Both the position numbers and the translations under genes were made by a program. A stretch of 64,000 nucleotides of DNA from Inia geoffrensis (lineage: Eukaryota > Chordata > Mammalia > Artiodactyla > Iniidae): assembly GCA_036417435.1 (NCBI GenBank), contig CM070916.1, positions 22,700,052-22,764,051 on the forward strand, written 5' to 3'. The notes under the pieces are model-generated. The model searched no databases and was not told the DNA's origin. It saw nothing but the letters and a program-made list of their open reading frames with translations. Of the stretch, positions 35,529-47,556 are shown piece by piece. How positions within the stretch are numbered: position 1 is the first letter of the stretch; each line of letters opens with the position of its first letter.

Positions 35529-36889
35529 GTCAACTTCAAAACGTTTTTGCTGGCCAAACATGGGACAATTTAAGCATCCCTAATAATAACTGCAATGGAT
35601 TACAACCAATCAAATAAGCTTAAATCCAAGGGTTTTCTCTATCCATGCTTTCTCTTACCAAAAAAAAAAAAAAAAAAGAAAAAAAAGAAAACTTTTAAAA
35701 TAGTACCACCGATTGATAATATACGTTCTCTTTTTATTTCAAACATTTACCTCTCCCCTGGCCAACTTGCAGGATTTTTATGCCTGTAACACATATCAGC
35801 TTTGTTGATGGCTGACATAGGAAAGGGCCTTGGTGTCAAGACATTGACATCAAGATATACTTTAGGTTCCCCAGAATGGATGCTACGTGTCATAAAATAC
35901 CAAATTCTCACCAGATGAGAATAGGGCCTTGGAATTCAGAGTAGTAAGGTGATACTGGTAAGTTTTTCTCTTTCTGTCTTTTCTGAGTGTGTCTTCTTGC
36001 CATACATTCTGAAACTGATAATCTGTGAAATGTTATCAGGGTGAAAGGGTTTTGACTGAGTCAAGTGTACTCCTTCATCCAGGTAGAATAAAAAATACTT
36101 AAGTCCATGTATCTAGCAGGAATCATGACAATGGCATTGGATCTCCTGAGAGCTGAGTAGCATCTGTTCCCTCTCCTGGAATTTCCTTTGAAGCTTTACC
36201 TCTTCCTCACTCACATACATGTTATTTAGATGAAATTGATACACACAAAAGGATGAAAACACAGCATTCTATACTGTCAGCACAATGATTGATTCAGAAG
36301 TAGACAGCCAGTCACAAGAAAGAAATGCAGAGATATTTGCTGAGGCCTCCAGGAAAGCAAAGCTTTCTCTTTTCTGCTGGACCTGAATTTAATTATGCAA
36401 GAATGCAAGTTTTGCAGATGCCGTAGTCATTTTCCAGCTCAGAGTAAAGCCTGGATCTACCACAGATTCTTCAGTTACCTACCTTATCAAGAAATCTAGC
36501 CAATACAACACTAATAATATTTCCCAGGATTATGGCAGGCCAAATCATTCCACTCTCTTTTATGGTTTATTCCAGAACATCAGAAGGATGTGACACTAAA
36601 TGCAGTGTCTGATAACACTCTTTTAGTGGCCATTCCAGTTCTCTGCTCTAAAATGAAATAAAATGTGTTATGTCCAAGAAATAACAAGAAGGATTCCACT
36701 TGCAACATGGCAGTGCTAGCCACAGAAAGCCACCATTAACTGGGAAAAATACAACAATCAATGACCTGAAAGCCCTAGAGAGAGAACAAAAGAAGAAGGA
36801 TTCTGGACAGGTGTCAGTATTTGGAGGAAATGCGAAAGCATGAGGTTAATTTCTCATCTCTGTGGCATTCGGCCTAAAACCTGTTTAAC
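35529..36889. other. Unique intronic sequence
   Basis: A run of A with two G interruptions lies at 35660-35690. 36120-36480 may be an old unnamed repeat. No gene is seen. Confidence 0.45.
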
Positions 36890-37135
36890 AGTTTTAAAGC
36901 TCATTCCTTTCTAAGTTCTGCCAACCCTGACCTGAAGGGCTGCCTAACAGTTCCTGATACCGCCCTGCATCTTGGTGCTTTCCTGAACATTTGCTTTGTG
37001 TAGTTAATTGATTCCATTTAATTTGCTTCTCTCCCAAGACCACAAGCTCCGATAGAATAATGACCACCTTTGCCTTGTTTCCCAATGTATTGCATGTAAC
37101 TGGCACAGGGCCTGGAACAAAAGATCTTCAGGAAA
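36890..37135 (+). mobile_element. L2 LINE 3' end, diverged
   Basis: cccaagaccacaagctccga, tgaccacctttgccttgttt, then ccaatgtattgca and ggcacagggcctgga, follow the L2 terminus 'ctgtatccccagcgcctaga' and 'gcctggcaca'. Confidence 0.5.
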
Positions 37136-39066
37136 GTATTAGTCTCCCTCCCTTTCTCCTTATTTGCACATAAATATTTTGCAAGAAGCCTAAGAAAGCA
37201 CTTTCACGGCTTAAAATTAATGAGATAGTTTTCCATATAGATCCAGGATGAGCATGTTGCTGAGGACATTAAAAGCTGGTTCAATAAACATTTTGAAATA
37301 GTATTTATGATGATCGTATTTACATTTTTACAAATATTCCTCAATAATGTACCACTGTAATTTAAAGATTCATCTTTTTTCTTTTCTGGAATACAGGCAC
37401 TGTCCTCTAAAAGTGTATATTGATATTATTCATTAAAATAAAAATTTTTTTTGTCATAGGAGTATTAAGTGTTTCAGCTATTAAGGGTTTTTTTACGGTT
37501 CTGGATTCAATAAAAAATGATAATAAAATTCAATTAAAAATTCAATAAATAAAATAAGTAACATTTGCTAATCTACAAATTTAAACAAATAGGGTCAACA
37601 TAATACCCACTGGTAGAACAGTAATGCTGTCCCTCGCATATAAATGGCATCATTGATCCTTTAATGGATAATGTATTCAGTTGTTTTTCTAGTCACGGTT
37701 GATGAATGTTCACACAAAATCACATATTTAAATCCTCACTTTTATAACCCATAACAAAGCAATTCTCATATGAAAGTATGTCCTGAAGCAGAGAAAAACT
37801 CTGCTAAATGGAATGCTTTCTCAAACTTGAAGTCATGAATTTGGAGTCGACACTCTGACACATTAACCAACTCAGGAGAAAAAGCTGAAATACATATTAA
37901 TACATATATCTGTTAAGAACCAGCAACAGTAGAGCCTGCTCCTTGAGGGATGGAAAAAAAAAATCAATTGCAATCTCATCCCCTCAGTTTTAATGAGCCC
38001 CAAACTGTTCTATAGCCAACAATTCACACTGTTTCCCTAAATGAAGCCAGGCCCATGCAGCACAGCTCCCGCAAGCCAGGCTGAGGCTGAGATTCTGAAC
38101 TATGTGGCACAAGAAACTGAGCATTACTTCTCCATTTTCAAGGATGTATTTGCATCCACGATGTCCATGGTCTAAAGACCTTGTCGGTGGTGGGGTTAGC
38201 GGTGGGGAAGGAGAGGAAGTTCACAACCATAAATGGAGCCCAAAGCAAAATGAATTGCCTGCCACAATTCCTGTGGAATCAGCCCACTTCACAGTAACCC
38301 CCTTTCCTCTGAGAGCTGCTCTCTCAACACCTCCACAGGAGAGGTCCCTGCCAGCCTCAGGTATGTCAGGTGACCTCACATCTGATTAAAGTTTGCTGAA
38401 CTGAAAGCAAATAAGTGATTGAAACAGAATCAACTGGACTATTTCATCTGAGAATTTAGCCTTGGAGCACACAGAAAGTCTAGTCTGTTTTCCATCAGGT
38501 TGTTTTAATACATAATTTAGGAGTGAAGGGCCCATGTTATTTCACCATGGAGACAAAAAATCAGAGTGTACAGAGTAGAGAAATGAAGGGAAAGCCATCA
38601 GACCTCTCTATAGTTCCTACTGTAGTTCTTTTCCGAGACCAAATTATTTCCCCTATTTGGGGGTTTCATGAGATACACCTAAGGCTTATAATTAGTTTGT
38701 GTTTCTTGCAACCAAAGTACCCAAGCTAATACCCTAGTAGAGGGGTAGCAGGAAAGAATGAATTGATCGATGCTATACAGAAGGATCTCAGGAACCGTGA
38801 AACACGTTGAAAAGCCCAGGCAAAGAAGCCAGGCTTAGAAATTGTGGGTGGGCAGGCAGAGTGCTTCTGGGTAGAGAATGGTGACACACTCAAAAGTGTC
38901 CCAACCCAAGCACCAAGGCTACCTTTTGTGGCTAGAAATAAGTAATGTATTAAATACAACTCTTCACCAGCTCTACTACAGGGAACCCCACTGCCACCAT
39001 GTTTGTTAACACACACATTAAAGGAAACTGTGTCACCCAGATACTTGTGAATAAAAATAAACAAAA
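37136..39066. other. Unique intronic sequence
   Basis: No repeat family was recognised over about 1.9 kb. 38170-38215 has G-rich patches. A 95-codon open frame at 38102-38389 has no known domain. Confidence 0.5.
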
Positions 39067-39282
39067 GGGCTTCCCTGGTGGCGCAGCGGTTGAGAGTCCG
39101 CCTGCCGCTGCAGAGGACACGGGTTCGTGCCCCGGTCCGGGAAGATCCCACATGCCACGGAGCAGCTGGGCCCCTGAGCCATGGCCGCTGAGCCTGCGCG
39201 TCCGGAGCCTGTGCTCCGCAACGGGAGAGGCCACAACAGTGAGAGGCCCGCGTACCGCAAAAAAACAAAAAAAAACACAAAA
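39067..39282 (+). mobile_element. CHR-2-type tRNA-Glu SINE
   Basis: A full-length, little-diverged copy from gggcttccctggtggcgcag to gcgtaccgc and an A-rich tail with C interruptions. A and B boxes are present. The target site is A-rich, so the duplication is not clear. Confidence 0.95.
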
Positions 39283-40671
39283 ATCCAACTCAAATTGGCA
39301 AAAGCATAGGGATTTAATTAGTTCAGAAAACTAAAATTATAAAGTAAGTATAGTTCTAGGCAACTTTTGACATCATTGCTTTAATGGTCTCACAGAGGAC
39401 CTGCTTCCTGTCTGTCTCTCCTCTCTGTCTCCCATAGATTTTGCCCCATCCTCAGTTTCCCCTGGTGAGCACCCCCAGACATTCCTGCCTCAGGTAGAAA
39501 AATGGCTGCTGTAATTCAGTCCATACCACTCAGAAGAGGAAATATACTTCAGAGAGTCCTTAAAGAAGAAAAAGAAAACTTCTTTTTTCTCAGGAGTTCC
39601 AGCAAACATCTCTTCACATTTCATTGGCTCTGGCTGGCTTATGTGCCCATATGTGAACAATCATTGTGGCCAAAACACGAGGGATGTCGACTGGTTTAAG
39701 ACAATTAGGAGTTCAGGGTTGGGGGAACTGCATTCAAACTACGTGTGAACTACGTGTGAGAGACAGAGGGTAGTTGGTTTCAAAAGAACAAACAAAACTA
39801 GGGTACTGTGGGGATGACAGTGACTAAGAAATGACAAATGACCACCACAGGAGCAACTGATGTCTCATTTCACATGGGAGTGCCAAGTCCTACAGCACTA
39901 CACCAGAGGAAGTCCAAACTGACTACACAAAACACACATGGACATACAAAATGCACTTTGGGGTCTCATGGGGATACTTAGTGGGGATGGAAAGAAATAA
40001 CCGGGGACAGGTTCTACATTGTCAGGTAGAAGTTCATTAGCAGTGAAAGATGGGCTTAACTGTACACATAACATCAGTTATTCTCACAGAATGGTAAGAC
40101 CTGGAGGCTTGAGATGTGCCGCTTATCCCATTTCATTTTCTGTCTCGTAGTGTGAGTTCTAAAGTAACAGGATGGTAGAAGAACATAGTTTCTTCTCCAC
40201 TCTCCGCAAACTGGCAGGGGGGAAAACGGTCCCAGATACGGTATTTCCTATCCCGTCGACTCAACATCCATGGCATTGTGTTTGGCATCTAACAGTCTCT
40301 AGAGCTTTTTATATAGTGAGGCTTTTCCTGGTTGTGACGTAGATGAAGTCTTCTTTTATGTTTTTGCTTCTTTTTAAACACTTCCATGGATATTGGGAGA
40401 TGGGCCATTGAAAATGGCCACTTATGCTCCCATCCGTCTAAGAACACCTCCCAGAATTTAAAAAGAGAATAAAAACTGCATGTTTGACTGGTAAGAGTAT
40501 AGAATGGCATGGCCATTTTGGAGCATGATTAGGTGACACAGATTAAGGATATGTAAATTTCATGACCCAGTCCTGAAATAAAAGATGTAAGTACAAGCTA
40601 ATAACAGAGATTTCTGTGGTGAATGGCATTGCAGGCAGACAAGGTACCCACCACCAGGATGATTGATGAGT
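39283..40671. other. Unique or unresolved intronic sequence
   Basis: A small tandem duplication aactacgtgtg lies at about 39738-39760. 40440-40660 has phrases like an old L1 C terminus (gtaagagtatagaatggcat, atgtaaatttcatgacccag), continued at 41380-41420 beyond the split SINE. Confidence in that is low. Confidence 0.4.
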
Positions 40672-40686
40672 AAAACAAAGGGGATA

Positions 40687-41333
40687 GGGCTTCCCTGGTG
40701 GCGCAGTGGTTGAGAGTCCGCCTGCCGATGCAGGGGACACGGGTTCGTGCCCCGGTCCGGGAGAAGCTGATACTAAGCACATCCCCAGCTCCAATGCTGG
40801 GAGCACAGACTTGGTTCCAAGTCTCGGCTGTGTGGCTCAAAGCGAACTGCTAGGCTGTGGACAAGCTACAGGCAGAACTTGTTTTAATGCACTTTGCAGA
40901 TACTGTGTTCTCTTTTTTTACAAATTAAAGGTTTGTGGCAACCCTGTGTCGAGAAAGCCTTTCTGCACCATTTTTCCAACAGCATGTGCTCCCTTCCTGT
41001 CTCTGTGTCATATTTTGGTAATGCTTGCATATTTCAAACTTTATCATTATGGTTATATTTGTCATGGTGATCTGTGATCAGTGATCTTTGATGTTACTTT
41101 TGCAAAAAGATTACAACTCGCTCAGATGATGATGAGCATTTTTTTAGCAATAAAATATTTTTTAAGTTAAATAAAAAAAAAAAGCACACGGACTCCCAAC
41201 GTGTCGCGGAGCGGTGGGGCCCGTGAGCCATGGCCGCTGAGCCTGCGCGTCCGGAGCCTGTGCTCCGCAATGGGAGAGGCCACAACAGTGAGAGGCCCGC
41301 GTACCGCAAAAACAAACAAACAAACAAACAAAC
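40687..41333 (+). mobile_element. CHR-2-type SINE split by a later insert
   Basis: The 5' half, gggcttccctgg to ccggtccggg, is at 40687-40761. The 3' half, from about actcccaacgtgtcgcggag to gcgtaccgc and an (AAAC)n tail, is at about 41197-41333. aaacaaaggggata is duplicated at 40673-40686 and 41334-41347, so both halves belong to one SINE insertion. The gap is filled by foreign sequence. Confidence 0.92.
40762..41184 (+). mobile_element. Retroposed transcript carrying Tigger1 sequence
   Basis: 40762-40877 is unrecognised. 40878-41165 matches both ends of Tigger1 as recalled, joined after an internal deletion: actttgcagatactgtg, ttaaaggtttgtggcaaccc, ccaacagcatgtgctccctt and gatctgtgatcagtgatctt, then agcaataaaatatttttta. 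AATAAA at 41149-41154 lies about 18 bases before an A tail at 41173-41183. The segment therefore looks like a polyadenylated RNA copied into the SINE. Confidence 0.72.
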
Positions 41334-41340
41334 AAACAAA
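41310..41340. repeat. (AAAC)n tail microsatellite
   Basis: About seven caaa units forming the tail of the split SINE. Confidence 0.9.
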
Positions 41341-41347
41341 GGGGATA

Positions 41348-42221
41348 ACATGGTAGAGATAATAAGTTACACAAGTAGAGCTCCACATGGCAACATGGAT
41401 GAATTTTAAAAGAATCTTTAAACGGCAAAGGTAAGAAACAAAATGACATCTTTGGCATGGTGACATTTAGTAAGCTTAAATTATATATATGTTACACTAC
41501 TGATATTTTTAAAGATATGTACATATGAGGAAATACATCAAACAAGAGTGGTTTAGGCAAGCAGAGGGGAGTATGGGGTACAGAAAAGATGAATGGGATG
41601 GAGAGAAAGGGATATTATCAAATAAGCTGAGAAAGTTCTTGCACAGCCTGCTAATAAATGTGCCACAAACTGAGAAGTATAATAATTCTACACTTGATTG
41701 CCTTAAAGAAAACAGAGTAATAACAAAACATGACTTTATATTAAACTTTACATTTATTTTTAAATAAAAACGAACAGTCTTAAGATTGTAGAGCAGATAT
41801 ACATACAAATGAATAGTGGCAAGGAACACCAGCTAATACCCTCAATTCAATCCCAACCTGCCAGAATGCATTTGCTCTAAGAAATGTTTTCCCCAAGTTT
41901 TCCATATCTCTCAGTCCTACCGCGTAAAAAAGACACTTTGTTTTCTACTGAGGATCATTTCATCAGCATCAATCTCTGACCCTATTCCTCTGGGGAAGAT
42001 TTTTTCAGAAGCAACAGAATAAACGTGCAAGCCGTAATTCCATTCGAAACCCAAGCAAACACAAATACCTGCTAAATTAAAGAGCAAATGGCTTTAGATC
42101 CTGCTACCTCCACAACTTCGAATATTTCGAAATCCAAACCCATCTGCACTTCTCATCTCAGAAAAAGGTGTGTCTCTTCTCCCACTGACGTTGGATCCAA
42201 TGGGCATAATCTAACCCCTCC
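41348..42221. other. Unique intronic sequence
   Basis: No repeat family was clearly recognised. The first 80 bases may belong to the old L1 into which the SINE inserted. Confidence 0.42.
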
Positions 42222-42461
42222 TGTTTTAGTCAGGGCTCTCCAGAGAACAGAACCAATAGGATACACTTGTACCTATATGAATAAGATTTATTATAAGGAA
42301 TTGGATCACGTAATTATGGAAGCTGAGAAGTCCCACAGTCTGATGTCTGTAAGCTAGAGACCCAGGAAAACCAGGGCTATAAATTCCAGTCCAGGTCCGA
42401 AGGCCTGAGAACCAGGGGTATCGATGGTGTAGGCTCCAGTTCCAGGACTGCTTGAACAGTC

Positions 42462-42496
<35 letters not shown>

Positions 42497-42713
42497 ATCC
42501 AACCTCCCTCTGCCTTTCTGCCCTGTTCAGGCCCTCAGTGAGTTGGAAGATGCCCATCCATACTGGGGAGGGCCTTGTTCTTCACTCATTCCACCAATTC
42601 AGGTGCTAATCTCTTTATCCGAAACATGATCACGGACACACCCAGAAACGTTTAACCGGCTATCTGGGCAACCCGTGCTCCAATCAACTTGACACATAAA
42701 ATTAACCATTACA
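42222..42713 (-). mobile_element. ERVL (MLT2-type) solo LTR
   Basis: The reverse complement starts tgtaatggttaattttatgt, then gtcaagttgattgg, and ends in the antisense of gttttagtcagggctctcca. A block for aataagatttattataagga carries the poly(A) signal region. The ends are TG...CA. A GA repeat expands inside it. The exact subfamily is unsure. Confidence 0.75.
42465..42494. repeat. (GA)n microsatellite
   Basis: About 14 GA units inside the ERVL LTR, expanded from a short cagagaga motif of the LTR. Confidence 0.93.
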
Positions 42714-42937
42714 TTTCCTATAATTTTAGGCACTTCATTCGCATCATTATTTCCTCTTGCTCCTTTAGGATTTCCTGCTTCTATCTTTCTCTTAGCTACT
42801 TTCTTACAGCAAATTCCCTAAATAATGTAGTTCCTCTAATTTACACTCTCTCGTGTCATCTTTTACACTGTTGCCAGGATGAACAACCTAACACAAGAAT
42901 ATCACTGTGCTACCCAGCTTAAACTTCTTGCATGCGT

Positions 42938-43120
42938 GGGCTTCCCTGGTGGCGCAGTGGTTGAGAGTCCGCCTGACGCTGCAGAGGACACGGGTTCATG
43001 CCCCGGTCGGGGAAGATCCCACATGCTACAAGCCATGGCCGCTGAGCCTGCACGTCCGGAGCCTGTGCTCCGCAACAGGTGAGGCCACAACAGTGAGAGG
43101 CCCACGTACCGCAAAAAAAA
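42938..43120 (+). mobile_element. CHR-2-type SINE with internal deletion
   Basis: It starts gggcttccctggtggcgcag. After gaagatcccacatg it jumps to ctacaagccatggccgctga, so roughly 25 bases of the GC-rich centre are missing. It ends cacgtaccgc and eight A. Confidence 0.93.
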
Positions 43121-43284
43121 GATCATTGATAGGGAGAAGGCAAACCCCTTTATGAAAATGAAGATTACCGAACTGGTTGAATCAGGAGGTCTAACGGAAT
43201 GACTAGATCTTTATTTCTAAGGGACACTACAGGTTCTTGTCTTGCATACTAACATTTGAGAGACATTGATCTCTGCCTCATCAT

Positions 43285-43645
43285 CTACTTTGCCTCATCT
43301 CACACCATCAACTCCACTACCTTTGATCATAGAATGCTGTTCCATCATTTCCAGGCCTTTATACCATTTCTGTCCCAGGCTAGGGTGCCCTTGACCCCTC
43401 TCTTCCTTTATTCTTTCTACTGAACACTTTCTCATCTTTCCAAATTCAGTTCAAACTTTTCTGAGGGCCCCTATTAGGATCACCCAATCCCTACTTTGAA
43501 CTCTATCAGCTCTATATCCAAAACACTATCTTAGTACGTAAAATATTTTTCTTCCACATTTTCTTCCCTCCTAAAAACCATCAGCTTCTTGAGGAAAAGG
43601 ATCTTGTAATTCCTCCTTTATGCGATAAACTACTAATTAGTGTTT
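43285..43645 (+). mobile_element. L2 LINE fragment
   Basis: ctactttgcctcatctcaca, agaatgctgttccatcattt, aattcagttcaaacttttct and agcttcttgaggaaaaggat follow L2 ORF2 and its 3' end in order. High divergence. Confidence 0.5.
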
Positions 43646-43649
43646 GTCA

Positions 43650-43702
43650 AAGAAGAGAAGAGAAGAGAAAGGAATGAAGGAAGGGAGGAAGGAAAGAAGG
43701 AC
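43650..43702. repeat. Purine-rich simple repeat (GAAG/GGAA)
   Basis: aagagaagagaagagaaagg followed by gaaggaagggaggaaggaaag. It forms a homopurine strand. Confidence 0.88.
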
Positions 43703-43876
43703 TGGTTATTCTACATTAGTCTATGAGTTGTCTTGAATAAAATTGTTTTTATTAAAATAGTGCTCATAAACTAGATGCTTTTTAAATATACTATAGATAG
43801 GACAGGATTTTTTCCTAATACAAACTCAAAATTGGTAAGGCACATGAAAAAATGTGCCTTAAAAATCTTTATGTTC

Positions 43877-44190
43877 GGGCTTCCCTGGTGGCGCAGTGGT
43901 TGAGAGTCCGCCTGCCGATGCAGGGGACACAGGTTCATGCCCCGGTCCGGGAAGATCCCACATGCCCCGGAGTGGCTAGGCCCGTGAGCCACAACTACTG
44001 AGCCTGCGCGTCTGGAGCCTGTGCTCCGCAACGGGAGAGGCCACAGACAGTGAGAGGTCCGCGCACCACGATGAAGAGTGGCCCCCGCTCGCCGCAAGTA
44101 GAGAAAGCCCTCGCACAGAAACAAAGAACCAACACAGCCAAAAATTAATTAATTAATTAATTATTTTTTTAAAAAGATGTCTCTTAAAAA
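43877..44190 (+). mobile_element. CHR-1-type (long) tRNA-Glu SINE
   Basis: The usual head is followed by a longer 3' body lacking from the other copies: gcgcaccacgatgaagagtg, then gcccccgctcgccgcaagta, gagaaagccctcgcacagaa and accaacacagccaaaaatta. An (aatt)n tail follows. An imperfect 16-bp duplication lies at 43861-43876 and 44191-44206, differing at one base. Confidence 0.92.
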
Positions 44191-44206
44191 AAAAACCTTT
44201 ATGTTC

Positions 44207-45472
44207 AAACAAGCATTTATTCCTTCAGAACAACTTAAAATTTAGCCTTAACCCAAAAAAAAATTGCTTTTGAATTTTTTGAATTTAGAAAGAAGAAAAG
44301 TAAGGAACAAAAAGTTCTTACCTAATGATTTAATAGTACAGCAGATAAACACACTAATCCATTTTACTCAGGAAATGAGTAAATCATGGAGTAGTAGACT
44401 CTGCATCTGAAAAAGTGTTAACCCAAATATTGGAATTCAGAAAAGGAAAAAAGGTAAATAGCACTTTGAAAATTGGTTACATTTATTATAGAAAAGCTCT
44501 AATAATATATCCAGACACATTAAAAATTAACAAAATGATGGATTAAAAATCCTAGCAAGTACCTGGTGTATAGCAGGCTGTCAAAAATGGTATTTGCTTT
44601 TCTCTTCTCATTTAGCTATGACAACTAAACATCCCATTTAAATGACAAACATCTCATTTTAAAATTAACAATCTATTTAGATGCCTGCCCTTGAGTCAGC
44701 TGAGATACCCTATTTCTACCTGCAGGCTCCATCCCACTCCAGATCCTAGTATTAACTGAATCCTAGTCAAGGGTTCAATTAAGCACCCAAAATTCATTCT
44801 GCATTGGTTCAACATATTTAGTACCTTTGCTTGTCCTGACATACTTTCATACCTGAATTCCAGTAACTAAATTATATATACTCCTACTGTTTATTCCATC
44901 TCTAACAATGGGGTCAAATTGTTTTCCCCAACCCATACTAGATTGCCAGCTTCCGTACTGGGCCCAGTTTCACCCAAAAACTTGGGTTGTCAGTCATGAC
45001 TATGATATCCAGAGCAGGGGTGACTAAATTCCAGGCTGTGTCTAAAACACACTAGATTCTGGCAGTCTTCACCCACCACACTTTACTATCTAATCCTGCC
45101 ACCAACTCCGCCAAAAGAAGTCATTCTTGTCCCAAGAAAATCCAGCAATGTCATGATGAAATAGAATTGCAGGTCCCCAGGATCCTGTAAGTCTGCAGAA
45201 ATCTATCCCTAAGTAAAACCAATCAACTGCTATGAGTTCCCATCCTGCTTCTATTACAATGCAAGAGATTATATTTCTTATTACCTCCATAAATTTAATA
45301 TCAGATTTATGATTTAGAATCATTATTTGCAAACATCACACAAAACTGAGGTCAGAAATCTTCTTCATTTACAAAATAATTATAATGACTCATTTCTTTT
45401 TCCTTTCACTGGCCATCTTATTCCAAGTATGTATTATGACTGATTATTTTATTTCTAATTGTTTCTTACTTG
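44207..45472. other. Unique intronic sequence
   Basis: No repeat family was recognised over about 1.25 kb, and no gene-like frame above 80 codons stands out. Confidence 0.48.
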
Positions 45473-45483
45473 ACTTAGAAACC

Positions 45484-45690
45484 TTTTTTTTTTTTAACCG
45501 GTACGCGGGCCTCTCACTGTTGTGGCCTCTCCTGCTGCGGAGCACAGGCTCCAGATGTGCAGGCCCAGTGGCCATGGCTCACGGGCCCAGCCGCTCCGCG
45601 GCATGTGGGATCTTCCCGGAACGGGGCACGAACCCGCGTCCCCTGCATCGGCAGGCGGACTCTCAACCACTGCGCCACCAGGGAAGCCCA
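45484..45690 (-). mobile_element. CHR-2-type tRNA-Glu SINE
   Basis: Antisense copy: T tail, ggtacgcgggcctctcactg, then accagggaagccc. acttagaaac is duplicated at 45473-45482 and 45691-45700. Confidence 0.95.
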
Positions 45691-46004
45691 ACTTAGAAAC
45701 TTTTAAGTAAAACAAAAAAAAAGGAATTGTACACATACAGTAGCCTTTTTAATTAAGCCCCTGTGTATCTGAGAATGCCTACTATCTTAAGTACAGTTTC
45801 CTTCCAAAGTCTGTATCTTCCAGCTTCCAGTATTGTAGAGAAGTCCAACATCAACCAGCCTATTTGTCCTTTTAGTAACCTCCCTTTTTCTGACTATAAG
45901 TTTAAATGACTTTTTAAAGTACTAATGGTTCAAAATTTTTACCAGACTATAAATCATTTCAATAAAAATGGCCTCTAAAACAATAATATAAATGCTTAAT
46001 AAAT

Positions 46005-46085
46005 GGCCAAGTTAAGACTTGAAACCTGCAGCAAGGCTCCAAAGCCCATGCACTTAAATATTAGACCATAATGCTTCAAGTCTCT
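46005..46085 (+). mobile_element. MIR SINE 3' fragment
   Basis: gacttgaaacctgcagcaag, then ctccaaagcccatgcactta, matches the MIR 3' portion. Confidence 0.52.
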
Positions 46086-47252
46086 GACTCCGTAATGTTT
46101 CTTCTATTATTTCTGAGACTGCTTTTCCTATGCTTTTCTCTCTCACTCTGAAATATTTATCAGTTGTTGGATCTTTCGACTGTATCTTGCCCTCCTCTCA
46201 TCTTTTTGTTCATAGTTTACATTACTTTAACCTTTTCTTCATAATTCAGGAGGAACTTCTAAACCTATCTTCTAATTCAGTCATTCAGGTTCTATTTAGC
46301 CTATTTTTCACAGGCTTCACTGCATTCTTTAAGAAAACCATGAATTTGACCTTCAAGAATCCTTTTCTATTCTCAGATTACTTTCCAAGATGTACAGTCT
46401 TGTCTTCTGAATGCAACATGAAATACGGATGAGAAATTAGGAGGTATTCTTTTTTATTAAACATCTCTCAGACTGAAATTCTGGATCTTTTACAAGTCCA
46501 GCTGGTTTTTCCATTTTTACATGTACCTTATAGAAGTTATCTGTTTTATGATGTATTTGGAGTTGCAATTAAGTTTGTCAAATTTTTAGATTTCTGTTGT
46601 TCAATTTCAGACCCAGAAAGGAACGTTAATCAACGTTTTCAGTCATGCTTCTTTACTAGCTGGGAGACCCAGGAGTCCAGGCGGGATAGGCAAGGATCAG
46701 CATCGGGAAGATAACTGTGGAACGGGGAGTTTCAAGGCTCTGCGCAATTTTCTATACTGTTTTTTAGGGTCTCCAGGGTGATGCTTCCTTCTTCAGCTGG
46801 TACCCCTGCCTTTGCTGGGATCAACATTAGCAGTGGCCCTGCTTCGCTTGGCATGCCAGTCTCGTTAGGGTGCACATATCCTCTGTGAGTTCCAACATGC
46901 GGAACACTTTAGGAAACAGCAGTATAATCAATACTTTTCCTCTCATCCGCTATCTCATGGCCCACCTCCCTGGTGGACCCTACAGTTCTGAGCCAAAAGG
47001 TGTTAGTGAGGCTGCATTAGGGTGACATTTCTGATTTCTGGAGCAACTTTTCTTCCACGAGTTATAGCAAACTGTAATAGGTCCCTCCCTCATTCTTACC
47101 TTCATGAACTTTATCATGGAGAATTTGTCAAATATTTTGGTATTTGGGTGATATTCCACTGTGGTTTCCATAAAATGATACATGTTTTCCCTATTTTATT
47201 GCTTAATGACTTTTATCATAATGTGGAGGATGGAGAGGAAAAAGGAAGAGTT

Positions 47253-47310
47253 AAAATGCTAACATTCTGAATTCCACCTTAAAAATGCTAACATTCTGAA
47301 TTCCACCTTA
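47253..47310. repeat. Two-copy 29-bp tandem duplication
   Basis: aaatgctaacattctgaatt plus ccacctta occurs twice in direct tandem with period 29 and almost no divergence, so it is recent. Confidence 0.95.
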
Positions 47311-47345
47311 AACAAAATAAAGTTTATCTTCCTTCTTTTTTTTAC

Positions 47346-47556
47346 TTTTTTTTTTTTTTTTTGCGGTATGCGGGCCTCTCACTGCTGTGGCCTCTCCCGT
47401 TGCAGAGCACAGGCTCTCCGGACACGCAGGCTCAGCCGCCATGGCTCACGGGCCCAGCTACCCCGTGGCATGTGGGATCTTCCCCGACCGGGGCACGAAC
47501 CCGTGTCCCCTGCATCGGCATGCGGACTCTCAACCACTGCGTCACCAGGGAGGCCC
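47346..47556 (-). mobile_element. CHR-2-type tRNA-Glu SINE
   Basis: Antisense copy from a 17-T tail and gcggtatgcgggcctctcac to caccagggaggccc. An imperfect ttatct-ccttctt-like duplication may flank it. Confidence 0.94.

Larger units (their letters stand above)
45701..47345. other. Mostly unique intronic sequence
   Basis: Contains a MIR fragment and a 29-bp tandem duplication, listed separately. A 100-codon frame at 46130-46432 has no known domain. 46640-46980 is GC-richer and unassigned. Confidence 0.45.

Noticed and set aside
38726..39280. 184-codon minus-strand frame and similar 60-110 codon frames at every CHR SINE
   Set aside because: They are translations of the SINE and its A tail, recurring wherever the SINE occurs. 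No independent coding evidence.
40706..41077. 123-codon plus-strand frame across the split SINE
   Set aside because: It joins SINE head and retroposed filler by chance; no domain is seen.
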